Part shown: positions 15,333-23,307 of the stretch, one piece after another
Position numbering within the stretch: position 1 is the first letter of the stretch
Layout of the letters: every line of letters begins with the position of its first letter
From: Chloroflexota bacterium
GTDB taxonomy: Bacteria; Chloroflexota; Limnocylindria; Limnocylindrales; CSP1-4
Assembly: GCA_003171065.1 (NCBI GenBank)
Contig: PMXQ01000103.1
Span: 1-38,674 of the forward strand
Direction of reading: 5' to 3'
Length of the DNA: 38,674 nt
Translations under genes and position numbers: made by a program
The notes under the pieces: model-generated
What the model was told of the DNA's origin: nothing
Database searches by the model: none
Seen by the model: the letters and a program-made list of their open reading frames with translations, nothing else

Positions 15333-16097
15333 CTACGGCATCCCTATGACCTTCACCGTCCACTTACATTCGGAGTTCATCTCTAGGTGGAACGGGCCAG
15401 TGGCACCGTTGAGATACTCGGTCGTCGTGTCGCCGCCCTTCTTCGCCAGGTCGTTGGCGAGGATGTCCGGGATCCCGAACAAGTTTGCCCCGTAGAAGTA
15501 GATCTGGAAGTTGCCCTCGGACCCGAAGTTGGAGCAGTTGAAGGTGTAGGTCACGTCCACGCTGTCGCCTGACGCGGTGAACTCCCTAGACGATTTGATT
15601 CCGCTGCCACTGATTGAGAGGAGCGTCCCCGGCGTCGGGGCCGGGACTGGCGTGGCGGTCGGCGTCGGCACGGGTGTTGGAATGGGCGATGGCGTCGGGG
15701 CACTGGTAGCGGTTGGACTCGCCGATGGAGAGGCGGTTGGGCTTGCCGTCGGAGAGGCAGTTGGGCTTGCCGAGGGGCTCGCGGTGGCCATTGCCACCAG
15801 CGGGGTGGAGGTGGCCCCTGCTCCGGTCGAGTTGGGCTGTTTCGAGCCCGAGAGGCTGAGGGCCACGAAGTACACGACCACAAAGGCGATGGAAACCCCG
15901 GCTCGCAACCGCCGGTCGGCTTGGAAACGGGCCACCTTCCCGAGGACCCAGTAGGCCGCATCGAACACGAGCGGCCCGAAGAAGGCGTAGCAGAAGGCGG
16001 CAACCACGAGCAGAGCCGCCCAGGCCACCCGCGTGCCAGTTGGCCCTGCCCGCAACTTCGGCGTGAACCAGTTCCAACCCTTCTTGCCGATCGGCAT
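15333..16097 (-). CDS. Membrane-anchored protein with Ser/Pro/Thr stalk
   Basis: This 254-aa protein has two hydrophobic segments (VAWAALLVVAAFCYAFFGPL at about 24-43 and AGVSIAFVVVYFVALSL at about 66-82), then a low-complexity stalk of SPTASPTASP and TPVPTPTATP type (about 105-160), and an outer domain of about 95 residues with two cysteines (FNCSNF and SECKW) that may be disulphide-linked. The end strand is KWTVKVIG. The outer domain has the look of a small beta sandwich that I cannot assign. The start at 16097 follows AAAGGGGGC. The reading to 16610 runs antisense through the neighbouring hydrolase and is not believed. It is probably a surface-exposed binding protein. Confidence 0.75.
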   Translation of the reverse strand: MPIGKKGWNWFTPKLRAGPTGTRVAWAALLVVAAFCYAFFGPLVFDAAYWVLGKVARFQADRRLRAGVSIAFVVVYFVALSLSGSKQPNSTGAGATSTPLVAMATASPSASPTASPTASPTASPSASPTATSAPTPSPIPTPVPTPTATPVPAPTPGTLLSISGSGIKSSREFTASGDSVDVTYTFNCSNFGSEGNFQIYFYGANLFGIPDILANDLAKKGGDTTTEYLNGATGPFHLEMNSECKWTVKVIGMP

Positions 16098-16238
16098 CGA
16101 GGTGCCCCCTTTCGCAATTGTCCGAGTGACGCGACCGGAACGCTGTCGCAATCTACTCTGCAGCATAGGCCGCCGCGCTCCTGCTCCGCGTGGGTAAGAT
16201 GGCCCGCAGCGAAGAGGCACGAGACAGAGGAAGCGGAT

Positions 16239-18401
16239 ATGGCGGCTCCAAATGATCCAGCGACAAACATTGCGGCAGCCGAGACGACGTCCGGCGCCAC
16301 GGCACGCGGGGCATCCGCGCTCGCGGCCGACGGGACGGCGCTGCACCTGCGTCATTGGCCGCCCGTCGGCGCGCCGTGGGCGACGGTCCTGGTGGTCCAC
16401 GGCATCGGCGAGCACAGCGGCCGGTACGAGCGAACCGGTCGACTTCTGGCCGAGGCGGGGCTCGACGTTCACGCTTTCGACATCCGCGGTCACGGGCTCT
16501 CCGGTGGCCGGCGCGCCTACGTCCGAAGATGGGACGACTACCTCGACGATCTGGAAGGCCGGCTGGCGGCCGCACGCCAGCCCGGCCGGCCGCTGGTCCT
16601 GTTCGGGCATTCGATGGGCGCGCTCATCGCCCTGACGTACGCGTGTTCGAACCGCCCCGCGCCGGACCTGCTCGTGCTGAGCGCCCCGCCCCTGGATGCC
16701 AGCGTCCCGGGCTGGCAGCGCGCCGTCGCCCCGGTGCTCAGCCGCTTGGCGCCGACCTTCGTGCTGGCCACCCCGATCGCCGCCGAGCAGCTCTCGCGCG
16801 ACCCTGCCGTCGGCACGGCCAACTTCGCCGATCCGCTGGTCCAGCCCGGCTCGACGACCCGTCTGGGCGCCGAGCTATTCAAAGCCATGAAGCGCAGTCG
16901 GGCGCACCTCGACCGCCTCCACACTCCGACGCTGGTCATCCACGGCGGCGACGACACTCTCGTCCCGACGCAAGTGAGCGAGCCGTTGGCGGCAATCCCC
17001 GGGGTGGAGCGGCGCGTCCTGCCGGGCCTGCGCCACGAGACTCTGAACGAGCCGGAGGGGCCCCAGGTGGTCGCCGCCATCGTCGAATGGCTGGCGCTCG
17101 AAGGTGTCGGCCGCGCCGCCTGCTACGGCGACGCCGCCGGCGGTGGCGGCGCTGCAGGCGGTGACGTCATGAGCGTCGAGATTGGCACCTGCCCGCCCGG
17201 TCGTTTCGCCGAGCTGCTCAAGACCGCCGAGATCGCTTTCGGTGAGGATGTCTCCGATGAGATGATCGAGCGCGTTACGAAGGTCTCCGATCCGGCGCGC
17301 TTCGTGTGCGCCGTCGATGGCGATCGGTTCGTGGGCACCGGCGGCGTCTTCTCGGTGAAGCTGAGCGTTCCGGGCGGCGAGCTCCCCACCGGCGGCGTGA
17401 CCTGGGTCACCGTCCTGCCGTCGCACCGCCGTCGCGGGATCCTCCGCGGCATGATGCGGCTGATGATCGACGACTGCCATGCCCGCAACGAGCCGCTGGC
17501 GATGCTGTGGGCGTCCGAGGGCGCCATCTACCAGCGCTTCGGCTACGGCCTGGCCACGGTCGGCGTCCACCTCGAGGCGGAGACCGCCACCGCCGGATTC
17601 GCCAGGGAGTGGCCGGTCGAGGGATCGTGCCGGCTCCTCCGAGCCGGCGAAGGTCTGGACCTGGTGACGCCCGTGTACGAGGCTGTGCGCGCGCAAAGGG
17701 CCGGCTTCCTGTCGCGGACCCCCGACTGGTGGGTGGGGCAGCTGCCACTCGCCGACAAGGACGCCAAGGGTGGTGAGGCGCGGCGCCTGGTCGTCTACGA
17801 GACGGACCGGGGCCCCGAGGCCTATGCCGTCTACAAGACCAAGAGCGATTGGGGACCGCGCGGTCCCAACGGCACGGTGAACGTCGAGGAGGCGATCGGG
17901 TCGACGGAGCGCGGGACGCGCGAGATCTGGCGGTTCCTCTTCAACGTGGATCTGATGCGGACGCTCAAGGCGTGGCGCCTGCCGCTGGACCATCCGCTGC
18001 CGCTGCTCGCGGCCGAGCCGCGGCGGCTGGGCATGGGCCTCGGCGACGGGCTGTGGCTGCGGATCGTGGACGCGAAGGCGGCCCTGGAAGGCCGAGCCTA
18101 CGGCATCGACTGGCGCGCCGGCGGTCGGGTCGTTCTCGATCTACGCGACGAGTACTGCCCCTGGAATGCGGGTCGCTGGGCTCTCGAGGTGTCCGACGGT
18201 CGGGCCCGCGTTACGGCGACGAAGGCCGAACCGGACCTGGCGCTGGACGCGAACGACCTGGGCTCGCTCTTCCTCGGGGGTTTGGGCGCGGTTTCGCTGG
18301 CGCGCGCGGGACGAGTGGTGGAGCTTCGCGCAGGAGGATTGATCGCGGCCGAGGCGCTCTTCCGCACCGCGTTGCTGCCGTGGTGCCCGCAGGAGTTCTG
18401 A
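16239..18401 (+). CDS. Fusion: monoacylglycerol-lipase-like hydrolase + Eis-type acetyltransferase
   Basis: One uninterrupted 720-aa frame joins two enzymes. Residues 1-290 are an alpha/beta hydrolase of the monoglyceride lipase group: oxyanion VVHGIGEHSGRY, FDIRGHGLSGG, nucleophile GHSMG (Ser about 124), acid HGGDDTLVP, and His in GLRHETLNE. A Gly/Ala-rich linker follows. From about 311 an Eis-like protein begins: GNAT acetyl-CoA loop LPSHRRRGILRGMM, ALWASEGAIY-x-RFGYG, a second GNAT-like half, and an SCP2-like C-terminal domain ending in Phe. In mycobacterial Eis the C-terminal carboxylate and a Tyr in this region are catalytic, and both are kept. AGAGGA precedes ATG 16239. ATG 17169 is a possible internal start with a weak AGGCGG. 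Eis enzymes N-acetylate amines, including aminoglycosides. The substrate here is unknown. Confidence 0.9.
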   Translation: MAAPNDPATNIAAAETTSGATARGASALAADGTALHLRHWPPVGAPWATVLVVHGIGEHSGRYERTGRLLAEAGLDVHAFDIRGHGLSGGRRAYVRRWDDYLDDLEGRLAAARQPGRPLVLFGHSMGALIALTYACSNRPAPDLLVLSAPPLDASVPGWQRAVAPVLSRLAPTFVLATPIAAEQLSRDPAVGTANFADPLVQPGSTTRLGAELFKAMKRSRAHLDRLHTPTLVIHGGDDTLVPTQVSEPLAAIPGVERRVLPGLRHETLNEPEGPQVVAAIVEWLALEGVGRAACYGDAAGGGGAAGGDVMSVEIGTCPPGRFAELLKTAEIAFGEDVSDEMIERVTKVSDPARFVCAVDGDRFVGTGGVFSVKLSVPGGELPTGGVTWVTVLPSHRRRGILRGMMRLMIDDCHARNEPLAMLWASEGAIYQRFGYGLATVGVHLEAETATAGFAREWPVEGSCRLLRAGEGLDLVTPVYEAVRAQRAGFLSRTPDWWVGQLPLADKDAKGGEARRLVVYETDRGPEAYAVYKTKSDWGPRGPNGTVNVEEAIGSTERGTREIWRFLFNVDLMRTLKAWRLPLDHPLPLLAAEPRRLGMGLGDGLWLRIVDAKAALEGRAYGIDWRAGGRVVLDLRDEYCPWNAGRWALEVSDGRARVTATKAEPDLALDANDLGSLFLGGLGAVSLARAGRVVELRAGGLIAAEALFRTALLPWCPQEF

Positions 18402-18421
18402 CCGCGCGGCGAGGCCGAGCG

Positions 18422-18580
18422 TCAGCGCTCGAAGCGGACCGGCTGGTGATTGCCTGCGGGTGCGCACACGTCGCAGAGAGTCAGCCCGTCTTCGATGAGT
18501 GCAGCTCGGCGGCGACCCGGGCCGGCCACGAGGGCCACCGGGTGCTTGCATACTGAGCAGCGCGTTTCCTTCGCGTCCAT
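18422..18580 (-). CDS. Small two-CxxC zinc-ribbon-like protein
   Basis: This 52-aa protein starts at MDAKETRCSVCKHPVAL and has a second CDVC pair about 27 residues later, the spacing of a small treble-clef or zinc ribbon. The sequence between is GPGRRRAALIEDGLTL. The C terminus is short and basic. No family is recognised, but the two knuckles make it a likely zinc protein that binds nucleic acid or a partner. AAGGCGA lies upstream of ATG 18580. An in-frame ATG at 18601 would add 7 residues. The gene is convergent with the hydrolase-Eis fusion, 20 bp away. Confidence 0.6.
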   Translation of the reverse strand: MDAKETRCSVCKHPVALVAGPGRRRAALIEDGLTLCDVCAPAGNHQPVRFER

Positions 18581-19073
18581 GCGATCGCCTTGATCCGTCA
18601 TCCCTGGATCGGCCTCGTACGCAATTGGACAACAGGTGTTGCCGTTGGCGATCGGGGCCGATGATGGGGAGCTCGCAACCGCTCCTACATCGGAAGTCGG
18701 TCGGCTCCTCCGAGCCGACCATCCGGCGTCTGCACCAATCTGGAGGGTGACGATCCTCCACCGCCGACCCGATCCGAACGGACTGCCTCGACTACGCCGC
18801 AGCGCCTGGGCCTCCCACCGCAGCTGCTGCATTTCGTTCGCCTACGGTAGATTCCGTACGTGTGCAGTCTACGCGTCTGATTCTGTGCCAGTACGGTGGA
18901 TTCGCTCAAAAAGCGACTGACCGGGCTGTTGATTCCAACATGGCGGGCCTCGATCCGGCCATCCGGCAGGTGGGCCGAGTCAGGACGGAAGGGGAACCGG
19001 CGGACGGATGGTGACGTCCTACCGGCGCTCGACATCGCCACCGAAATCCCAGCTCGACCCTAGGAGCACTTCG
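18581..19073. other. Intergenic region with a hairpin and a lower-GC pocket
   Basis: No gene is convincing in these 493 bp. A perfect 9-bp stem, GGTCGGCTC (18699-18707) and GAGCCGACC (18712-18720) with a 4-nt loop, lies in the middle. From about 18825 to 18920 the sequence is clearly richer in A/T than its surroundings and holds a 5-bp stem TCGCT/AGCGA (18902-18916) around CAAAA. Both could belong to the untranslated region of a flanking gene or a small RNA, but nothing here decides. Confidence 0.4.
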
Positions 19074-19760
19074 ATGAAACTCCGCCTGCCCTCCAAACCC
19101 CGGCGCTCGCTCCTGGTGGGGCTCCTGTTCGTTTCCGCCGCGTCTCTGGCCGCCGGTTGGAGCGCCGGCGCCGTCGTCGCCACGAGCGGCTCGCAGGCCT
19201 CGCCCACCGCGACGGCAACGACCAATGGAGACGCCACGGGCGGCGCAGCGGGCGTGCCCGCTACCGGCCAGGTTTCGACAGAGCCGGGAGTGGCCCAGGG
19301 ATCCAGCGCCTCGGGCGCGGTCTATCCGTACCAGATCGACCCGTCGCTGGGGGTCGCGCCCGAGGGCACGATCCTCGCCGCCGGAAGCGGCACCGCCAGC
19401 ATGAAGGCCGATGGCTCGGACAGGGCGACGGCCACGCCCAAGGCCACGGGCGCCGCTCTCGCCGACGCCAGGGCCCAGGCCCAGGCCGTGGCGACCGCCA
19501 TTCGCGTGTCTATCACGGGAACCTACTCGGTCAGCGTCTCGTCGTCGGACAGCTACGTCTACCCGACCAGCGATTGTGCCATCCCGATGCCGCTGCTCCC
19601 TGGAACCGGCGCGAGTGGCCCCGGTGACGGTAGTCAGGCCACGGTCACGACCGCGCCCGCGCCTGCCAGCTCGCCCGAAGTTTGCGTCCCGGGCACCGTC
19701 TCGAACGCCACCTCCATGCAATTGGTCGTCACGGTTATCGTCGCCTACCGCTTCTCGTGA
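19074..19760 (+). CDS. Secreted SIMPL-like (DUF541) protein
   Basis: This 228-aa protein has an N-terminal signal or anchor (KLRLPSKPRRSLLVGLLFVSAASLAAGWSAGA split by a Pro/Arg-rich head) with an AxA-type end. A Thr/Ala/Gly-rich spacer follows. The mature part starts with an ILAAGSGTASMKADG strand, has the helix ATGAALADARAQAQAVATAI, and ends with the strand MQLVVTVIVAYRF, the order of a SIMPL domain (strand, helix with alternating Ala, paired terminal strands). Two cysteines (DCAIP and EVCVPG) may form a disulphide. SIMPL proteins are periplasmic or surface proteins of uncertain role, some forming large assemblies. TAGGAG 7 nt upstream fixes the start. The domain call is tentative. Confidence 0.65.
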   Translation: MKLRLPSKPRRSLLVGLLFVSAASLAAGWSAGAVVATSGSQASPTATATTNGDATGGAAGVPATGQVSTEPGVAQGSSASGAVYPYQIDPSLGVAPEGTILAAGSGTASMKADGSDRATATPKATGAALADARAQAQAVATAIRVSITGTYSVSVSSSDSYVYPTSDCAIPMPLLPGTGASGPGDGSQATVTTAPAPASSPEVCVPGTVSNATSMQLVVTVIVAYRFS

Positions 19761-20141
19761 TCCGGGGCGGCCCAACCGCGCCGGCCGGCGCAGCGGCTCC
19801 ACTCCTAGGATGGAGCCGCCGTCGGGCTGCTTGATGCCCGGGCTTACACTGTGGTCGTGACATCGAGAGGCCGGCAGCGAAGCCGTCCGGATCGGTAGGG
19901 TCGCAGCTCTCCGAGTGAGGCGGCCACCGGGGCCGTTTCCAACATGGATCTGGCGGCGCAACGGTGCGCGGCCAAAGCACCGTCCCCGTCGCCTCCCAGG
20001 CGCCTTCCGGCGCGCCCGCGCCGGCATTCAACGACCACCGCGGCGGCCACTTCGAGGCCTTCGAGGCCTTCGAGGCTCGGACACGGCTCTCGGTGCGTTC
20101 GAATGTTGCCCGTCCGGCTCGCCAGCCGGAGGGAGGCGGAG
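19761..20141. other. Intergenic region with a 9-bp triplet repeat
   Basis: These 381 bp lack a supported gene. CTTCGAGGC is repeated three times head to tail near 20050-20077. The right end carries the GGGAGG ribosome site of the next gene. Open frames on both strands are Arg/Pro-rich and unsupported. Confidence 0.5.
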
Positions 20142-20525
20142 ATGGGAGCCGTAGACGTCCAGAGAGCCTTTCGATCGATGACCGTGCCGCCACCACGGCA
20201 CCATGAGCCGGGCGAGCTGGTCGGGCTGGATATCGAGGAGCGGGAGTCCGTGGCCATCGAGGTCGGTCCCGCATACGAGTGCCCCGACCTCGAGTGCCTG
20301 AGCGCCGACGAGTGCGAGGCCCAGGTCAAGGAGACGGTCATGCGGTTGCGGCCGATTCTGCTGGTCCGGTCACAGCCGCTGCCGCTGGTCCTCGAGTTGC
20401 TCGAGTGCGAGTTCGATCTGCGGCACGGCTGTGCCGAGCGTCTCTTCTGGCTGGCTCACGAGCGGGGCTACCTGTCGCTCCGACAGGGACGCGTATACCT
20501 GGGGCAGGTGACCGCGGGCGTGTAG
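20142..20525 (+). CDS. Hypothetical protein, 127 aa
   Basis: I do not recognise this protein. It has an acidic, Cys-containing middle (YECPDLECLSADECEAQ) followed by a predicted helical C-terminal half, LVRSQPLPLVLELLECEFDLRHGCAERLFWLAHERGYL, that resembles a small winged-helix or marR-like helical unit, ending in the beta strand GRVYLGQVTAGV. GGGAGG lies 6 nt before ATG 20142 and the frame has the GC-rich third positions of neighbouring genes. Four cysteines in 127 residues is high for this genome. It stands 70 bp ahead of the HAD phosphatase gene and may be co-transcribed with it. Confidence 0.7.
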   Translation: MGAVDVQRAFRSMTVPPPRHHEPGELVGLDIEERESVAIEVGPAYECPDLECLSADECEAQVKETVMRLRPILLVRSQPLPLVLELLECEFDLRHGCAERLFWLAHERGYLSLRQGRVYLGQVTAGV

Positions 20526-20595
20526 CGCGGCTCTTCGGGCCGGCGGTCTGAGACGCTCGGCCCGAGGATCCGGGCCCATCTGGCATCATTCGCGC

Positions 20596-21321
20596 ATGAG
20601 CCCGGACGCGTCCTCGAACCGACCATCCGACGCGCCGACCCTCGCCGACCTGCCCGATCCGGCGGCCCTCCTGTTCGACCTGGACGGCACTCTCGTCGAC
20701 ACGGTCCAGCGCCGCATCGAAGCCTGGTGGGAAGCGTTGCGGCGCGGTGGCCTGACCGTGGACCGGAGTCGTCTCGGCGACTACATCGGGTCCGACGGCC
20801 GGTGGCTCGCCAGGGAGATGGCCCGGGAGCAGGGCCGCGAGCTCGACTATGCGGAGACCGAGGAATTTGACCGCGTCTCCGGCGCGATCTTCGACGAGTT
20901 GAACGCGGCGCCGGTCCCGTTACCGGGCGCGACGGAGCTGCTGACCGCGTTGGAGGAGAGCCACCTGACCTTCGCCATCGCCACTTCGAGCCGGCCGGGC
21001 CAAGTGGCCGTCTCGGTCAACGCGCTGCGCCTGCCGGCGCCGCCGCGGATCACGGACGGCAGTCACGTGGTCAACGCTAAGCCCGAGCCCGACCTGCTGC
21101 TCGCGTCCGCGGCCGAGCTCGGGTTCCCGCCCGAGCGCTGCTGGTACATCGGCGACTCGAGGTGGGACATGATGGCCAGCGTGCGGGCAAAGATGTTCGC
21201 CATCGGTGTGACTACCGGGGCCGTCGACGCCGCTGAGCTGGTCGCCGCCGGCGCCGCCGTCGCCGTGACGAGCCTGACGGAACTGCTTGCCGAGCTGCGC
21301 AGGCGCGGAGCCGTGCGCTGA
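20596..21321 (+). CDS. HAD-superfamily phosphatase (phosphoglycolate-phosphatase-like)
   Basis: This 241-aa HAD subfamily IA hydrolase has all four motifs: DLDGTLVDT (nucleophile Asp, about 28-36), IATSS (motif II), NAKPEPD (motif III Lys) and YIGDSRWDM (motif IV acidic pair). The cap lies between motifs I and II, as in phosphoglycolate phosphatase and beta-phosphoglucomutase. The substrate is a small phosphorylated metabolite that cannot be read from the sequence. The Asp-Ser pair GDSRWDM matches the phosphatase branch. No Shine-Dalgarno is visible before the ATG, so leaderless translation or coupling to the upstream gene is possible. An N-terminal extension of about 20 residues precedes the domain. 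Confidence 0.92.
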   Translation: MSPDASSNRPSDAPTLADLPDPAALLFDLDGTLVDTVQRRIEAWWEALRRGGLTVDRSRLGDYIGSDGRWLAREMAREQGRELDYAETEEFDRVSGAIFDELNAAPVPLPGATELLTALEESHLTFAIATSSRPGQVAVSVNALRLPAPPRITDGSHVVNAKPEPDLLLASAAELGFPPERCWYIGDSRWDMMASVRAKMFAIGVTTGAVDAAELVAAGAAVAVTSLTELLAELRRRGAVR

Positions 21322-21350
21322 CGCTGCACTAAAGCCGCGCTGGTCATACC

Positions 21351-21372
21351 GGCGGCGCTGTCGAGAGCCGCC
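21351..21372. terminator. Weak hairpin between convergent genes
   Basis: GGCGGC (21351-21356) pairs with GCCGCC (21367-21372) over a 10-nt loop, between the HAD gene and the convergent helicase operon. There is no T-run. Confidence 0.3.
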
Positions 21373-21430
21373 CGGAGGTCGAGGTTCGAGCGGGCGAGGC
21401 GAAGCGGCCGGGCCTGCGCAGAACCCCCGG

Positions 21431-21745
21431 TCAGCCTTCGGCGGGGAGTCGCTCGATGTCGACCGCTCGAACGCGCCGTGTCTTGCCGGCGTCGGTGCGA
21501 ACCATCGCGGCGGGGATGACCCCGACCATCAGAGCCTCGACGACGGCAAGCTCGCCGGCGTACAGCCCGCCGCCGCCGATCTTGACTCGATCGCCGACCG
21601 AGAGGTCATCTCGTGTGTCGAGCGCCGCCAGGTTGATGCTCGCGACCGTCGACCTCACGTAGTTGGGGTCGCTCGTCAGCCCGGTGGTCCGGGCAGGTTT
21701 CGTGGCCGTGCGGGCCACCGGATACGTGACCTTGCGTTTTCGCAC
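21431..21745 (-). CDS. Small SH3/KOW-like protein following the helicase gene
   Basis: This 104-aa protein starts with GTG. The N-terminal 20 residues are strongly basic (RKRKVTYPVARTATKPAR). The rest has an SH3-like beta barrel look: VGDRVKIGGGGLYAGELAVVEAL, then IPAAMVRTDAGKTRRVRAVDIERL. The VGDRVKI...YAGELAVVE pattern is that of KOW/Tudor-type RNA- or ribosome-binding barrels. GAGGAG lies about 11 nt before the GTG, inside the 29-bp gap after the helicase stop, so it is the second gene of that operon. A basic RNA-binding partner for the helicase is a reasonable guess (inference). Confidence 0.7.
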   Translation of the reverse strand: MRKRKVTYPVARTATKPARTTGLTSDPNYVRSTVASINLAALDTRDDLSVGDRVKIGGGGLYAGELAVVEALMVGVIPAAMVRTDAGKTRRVRAVDIERLPAEG

Positions 21746-21774
21746 TTGCTCAGCAGCTCCTCACAGTGGGGACT

Positions 21775-23037
21775 CTACCGCGCTGCGGCCGCGAACGTCT
21801 GGCTGGGCCGCTGCGACCCATTCCGAGGCGAGCGCGACTGCCCACCCGAGCGCCCGCCGCCGAACCGCGCCGCCGGCGCGGGCTCGCGGTTGGGGTCGGG
21901 CAGGTATTCCTCGACAACAGCGCACGGGATGGACTTCCGCAGCAGGCGCTGGACGCCCCGCAACTCGTCGACCTCGTCGGGCGAGACCAGGGAGATGGCC
22001 GTTCCGCTGGCGCCGGCGCGACCGGTTCGGCCGATGCGGTGGATGTAGTCCTGCGGCTCGTACGGCAACTCGAAGTTCACGACGTAGGGCAGGTCCTCGA
22101 TGTCGAGGCCTCTCGAAGCCACGTCCGTGGCGACCAGGACCTTGACGAAGCGGCCCTTGAACGCCTCGAGAGCCCGCGTCCGCTCAGCCTGGCTGCGGTC
22201 GCCGTGGATCGCGGACGTGCTCACGCCCCTTCGATCCAGGTACGCGGCCAGCCGGCTCGCTCCTATCTTGCTCCGGGTAAAGACAAGGACCTGCTCCATC
22301 GAGTCGCGCTGGATCAGGTGGATGAGGAGGTCCGCCTTGCGGCTCTGGTCGACCGGGTAAAGGACCTGCGTCAGGTTGTCGGCGATGCTGTTGCGGGGCG
22401 CGACCTCGACGGTCTCCGGGTCGGTCTGGAACTCGCCGGCGAGCTTGCGCACGTCATCGGAGAAGGTTGCGGAGAAGAGCAGCGTCTGGCGCTTCGCCGG
22501 TATGTGCCCGACGATCTTGCGGACTTCGGGAATGAAGCCCATGTCGAGCATGCGGTCCGCTTCGTCGAGGACGAGGATCTCGACCTGGGAGAGGTTCACG
22601 GTGCGCTGCCCGACATGGTCGAGCAGGCGGCCGGGCGTGGCGACGAGGATCTCGACGCCGCTCCAAAGGATCTTGATCTCCGGGTCGATGCGCGTGCCGC
22701 CATAGACGACCGTGGAGCGGAGCGGAACGCTGCGGCCGTAGGTCTTGACGGCGGCGGCGATCTGACACGCGAGCTCACGGGTGGGGGTCAGGATCAGGAC
22801 GCGGACCGGATGTCGTGCCGGCGAATACCCGGTGTTGGAGTGGTGGCGGAGAATCTCCAGGATCGGCAGCACGAAGGCGGCAGTCTTGCCGGTGCCGGTC
22901 TGGGCGGCGGCGAGAACGTCGCGGCCGGCGAGGATGAGTGGGATTGCCGCGCTCTGGACGGGCGTCGGCTCCGTATACCCCTCCCGCTCTACTGTGGCGA
23001 GAAGGTCGGCCGAAAGGCCGAGGTTGTCGAAAGTCAA
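21775..23037 (-). CDS. rhlE: DEAD-box ATP-dependent RNA helicase (RhlE-like)
   Basis: This 420-aa DEAD-box helicase has every motif: Q motif GYTEPTPVQ, AAQTGTGKTA (I), PTRELA (Ia), TPGR (Ib), DEADRMLDMGF (II), SATF (III), VLVFTRSK (IV), ATDVASRGLDI (V) and HRIGRTGRAG (VI). The C-terminal tail after about 375 is short and Gly/Arg/Ser-rich, as in RhlE-type enzymes that act in ribosome assembly and mRNA turnover, often on cold shock. The start is TTG at 23037, supported by AGGAG 7 nt upstream (23045-23049). No in-frame ATG fits. The gene heads an operon with a small KOW-like protein. The upstream gap of 270 bp may hold a regulated leader. Confidence 0.95.
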   Translation of the reverse strand: MTFDNLGLSADLLATVEREGYTEPTPVQSAAIPLILAGRDVLAAAQTGTGKTAAFVLPILEILRHHSNTGYSPARHPVRVLILTPTRELACQIAAAVKTYGRSVPLRSTVVYGGTRIDPEIKILWSGVEILVATPGRLLDHVGQRTVNLSQVEILVLDEADRMLDMGFIPEVRKIVGHIPAKRQTLLFSATFSDDVRKLAGEFQTDPETVEVAPRNSIADNLTQVLYPVDQSRKADLLIHLIQRDSMEQVLVFTRSKIGASRLAAYLDRRGVSTSAIHGDRSQAERTRALEAFKGRFVKVLVATDVASRGLDIEDLPYVVNFELPYEPQDYIHRIGRTGRAGASGTAISLVSPDEVDELRGVQRLLRKSIPCAVVEEYLPDPNREPAPAARFGGGRSGGQSRSPRNGSQRPSQTFAAAAR

Positions 23038-23053
23038 ACGATTGCTCCTGATT

Positions 23054-23209
23054 GCGTCAGCTGACGCGGGTCCGGTCTGGCCTGGCGGGACGGATTGGGT
23101 CCGGCACTGACGGCGCGATCGGCGATGGGGTCGGCACCCTTGTGGCGTGCCGAGGGCAGACGCTGGTGCAGCGTCTCCGAAACAGTGATTACGCGGGTAA
23201 TCGTATCAC
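23054..23209 (-). promoter_or_regulatory. Palindromes in the leader region of the helicase gene
   Basis: A perfect 14-bp palindrome, GCGTCAGCTGACGC (23054-23067), lies just before the helicase Shine-Dalgarno. Farther upstream, GATTAC (23187-23192) and GTAATC (23197-23202) form a stem nested in GTGAT/ATCAC (23185-23209), in a short AT-richer spot that may be the promoter/operator or the terminator of the glycosyltransferase gene. The distance of about 150 bp from this spot to the start codon would give a long 5' leader, as in cold-regulated helicases. Confidence 0.4.
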
Positions 23210-23307
23210 CCGGGCGGGCATTGCCGGGCGAGGTCGATCCGCCGAGCCGTGCGCGCACCCGGCCTTTGCCGTCGGACGTTGCGCCGGGAGGCGCCGCGTC
23301 GAACTGC

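Noticed and set aside
15921..16238. N-terminal extension of the hydrolase-Eis fusion
   Set aside because: It runs antisense through the Pro/Thr-stalk gene and its promoter. A good ribosome site supports ATG 16239.
18730..18860. Possible tRNA or tRNA-like fold on the minus strand
   Set aside because: I found no T-arm of GGTTCRANNCC type, no anticodon stem and no acceptor pairing, only short local stems.
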